In this document: positions 4,720 to 5,245 of the stretch, piece by piece
How positions within the stretch are numbered: position 1 is the stretch's first letter
How the letters are laid out: each line of letters begins with the position of its first letter
From: Pseudomonadota bacterium
Lineage (GTDB): Bacteria; Pseudomonadota; Alphaproteobacteria; Acetobacterales; Acetobacteraceae
Length of the DNA: 5,245 bases
Reading direction: 5' to 3'
Assembly: GCA_023390705.1 (NCBI GenBank)
Contig: JAEWCI010000244.1
Coordinates: 1 to 5,245, forward strand
Position numbers and translations under genes: made by a program
Notes under the pieces: model-generated
The model's input: the letters and a program-made list of their open reading frames with translations, nothing else
Told to the model about the DNA's origin: nothing
The model's database searches: none

Positions 4720-5245
4720 ATGCAGACCCATGTCTCCACGGCCGGGGAGAGCCTGGCCACCACCGTGCCGGAAGGCGCCCCGGCCCTGCCGCCGCGCATT
4801 TCCTGGGGTGCGGTCTTCGCCGGCGGCATCGTTGCCGTCGCGGTCGGCGTGATGCTGAACATCCTCGGCGTGGCGATCGGTGCCACGGCGGTGGACGCCA
4901 CCCGCGCCGACACCCCTTCCGGCACCACCTTCGGCCTCGTCGGCGGCATCTGGGTGCTGCTGGCCAACCTCATCGGCCTCGGCGTCGGCGGCTGGGTGGC
5001 GGCCCGGCTTTCCGGCAGCGCGGACGAAACGGACAGCGTGCTGCACGGGCTTTCGGTCTGGGGCATCGGCTATCTGCTTTCCGCCGTGCTGCTCGGCAAC
5101 ATCATCGCCGGCACCGCCGCCACCGCCGTGCAGGGCGCTTCCTCGATCCTGGGCGGGGTAGCCCAGGGGGCGGGCCAGGCGGTGCAGGCCGCGGCCGGGC
5201 CGGCGGCGCAGCGGCTCGACCCGGCCAAGCTGGTGGAGCGCGCCC
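4720..5245 (+). CDS. Polytopic membrane protein, 'PhnA-like' type, 3'-truncated by window edge
   Basis: An open frame of 175 codons running off the window. The start is an ATG with GAGGGA at 4707-4712 and 7-base spacing. A 25-residue polar N-terminus is followed by RISWGAVFAGGIVAVAVGV (26-44), the characteristic opening of a family often labelled 'PhnA-like protein' in alphaproteobacterial genomes. The name is not evidence of phosphonate chemistry. Hydrophobic segments lie at about 28-57, 71-97 (ending LIGLGVGGWVAARLSG) and 111-137, after a short charged loop ADETDSVLHG (101-110). From about 136 the sequence becomes a small-residue (Ala/Gly/Gln) helix region, which in this family leads to a variable C-terminus. 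Divergent from the TSUP unit across 198 bases. Function unknown; a stress-related envelope role is suggested only by the candidate EcfG-like promoter. The family recognition is from memory. Confidence 0.85.
   Translation, partial: MQTHVSTAGESLATTVPEGAPALPPRISWGAVFAGGIVAVAVGVMLNILGVAIGATAVDATRADTPSGTTFGLVGGIWVLLANLIGLGVGGWVAARLSGSADETDSVLHGLSVWGIGYLLSAVLLGNIIAGTAATAVQGASSILGGVAQGAGQAVQAAAGPAAQRLDPAKLVERA

Overview
The window is GC-rich throughout, and its coding frames strongly favour G or C at the third codon position. The gene families point to an alphaproteobacterium, most likely Rhodospirillales/Acetobacteraceae (Roseomonas-like). The best taxonomic clue is a TIGR02186/Alph_Pro_TM protein, a family largely confined to alphaproteobacteria, next to a TauE/SafE transporter. 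A two-domain Nfu protein beginning MFIETEGTPNPATLKF fits the same group. This assignment is from gene content and composition only.

Layout. Left edge, + strand: the 3' part of an Smr-domain gene (to 452), then an XRE-type regulator (571-936). The 118-base gap between them is spanned by a 41-codon basic frame with an ATGA junction at each end. Centre, - strand: convergent to these is a RutE-like nitroreductase (971-1570), preceded on its strand by an nfu Fe-S scaffold gene (1694-2254) that appears to have its own promoter and downstream hairpins. Next on the - strand is a tight three-gene unit, transcribed from 4521 down to 2361: a TauE/SafE (TSUP) transporter, a TIGR02186 membrane-anchored periplasmic protein and a universal stress protein, joined by GTGA and TGATG overlaps. 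Right edge, + strand: divergent from this unit is a polytopic membrane protein of the 'PhnA-like' type, starting at 4720 and running off the window.

How the parts fit. Most genes look like chromosomal housekeeping or stress functions: Fe-S cluster delivery (Nfu), an FMN reductase, and nucleic-acid and regulatory proteins. No mobile element, CRISPR array, tRNA or rRNA is visible. The least understood piece is the TSUP-TIGR02186-USP cassette. Its strict overlaps suggest co-translated proteins: an inner-membrane anion transporter, a periplasmic domain on a C-terminal anchor and a cytosolic nucleotide-binding-type protein. The 198-base divergent region beside it is rich in short perfect hairpins and holds a near-match to an EcfG general-stress promoter facing the PhnA-like gene. 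There is no gene-free stretch longer than 300 bases.
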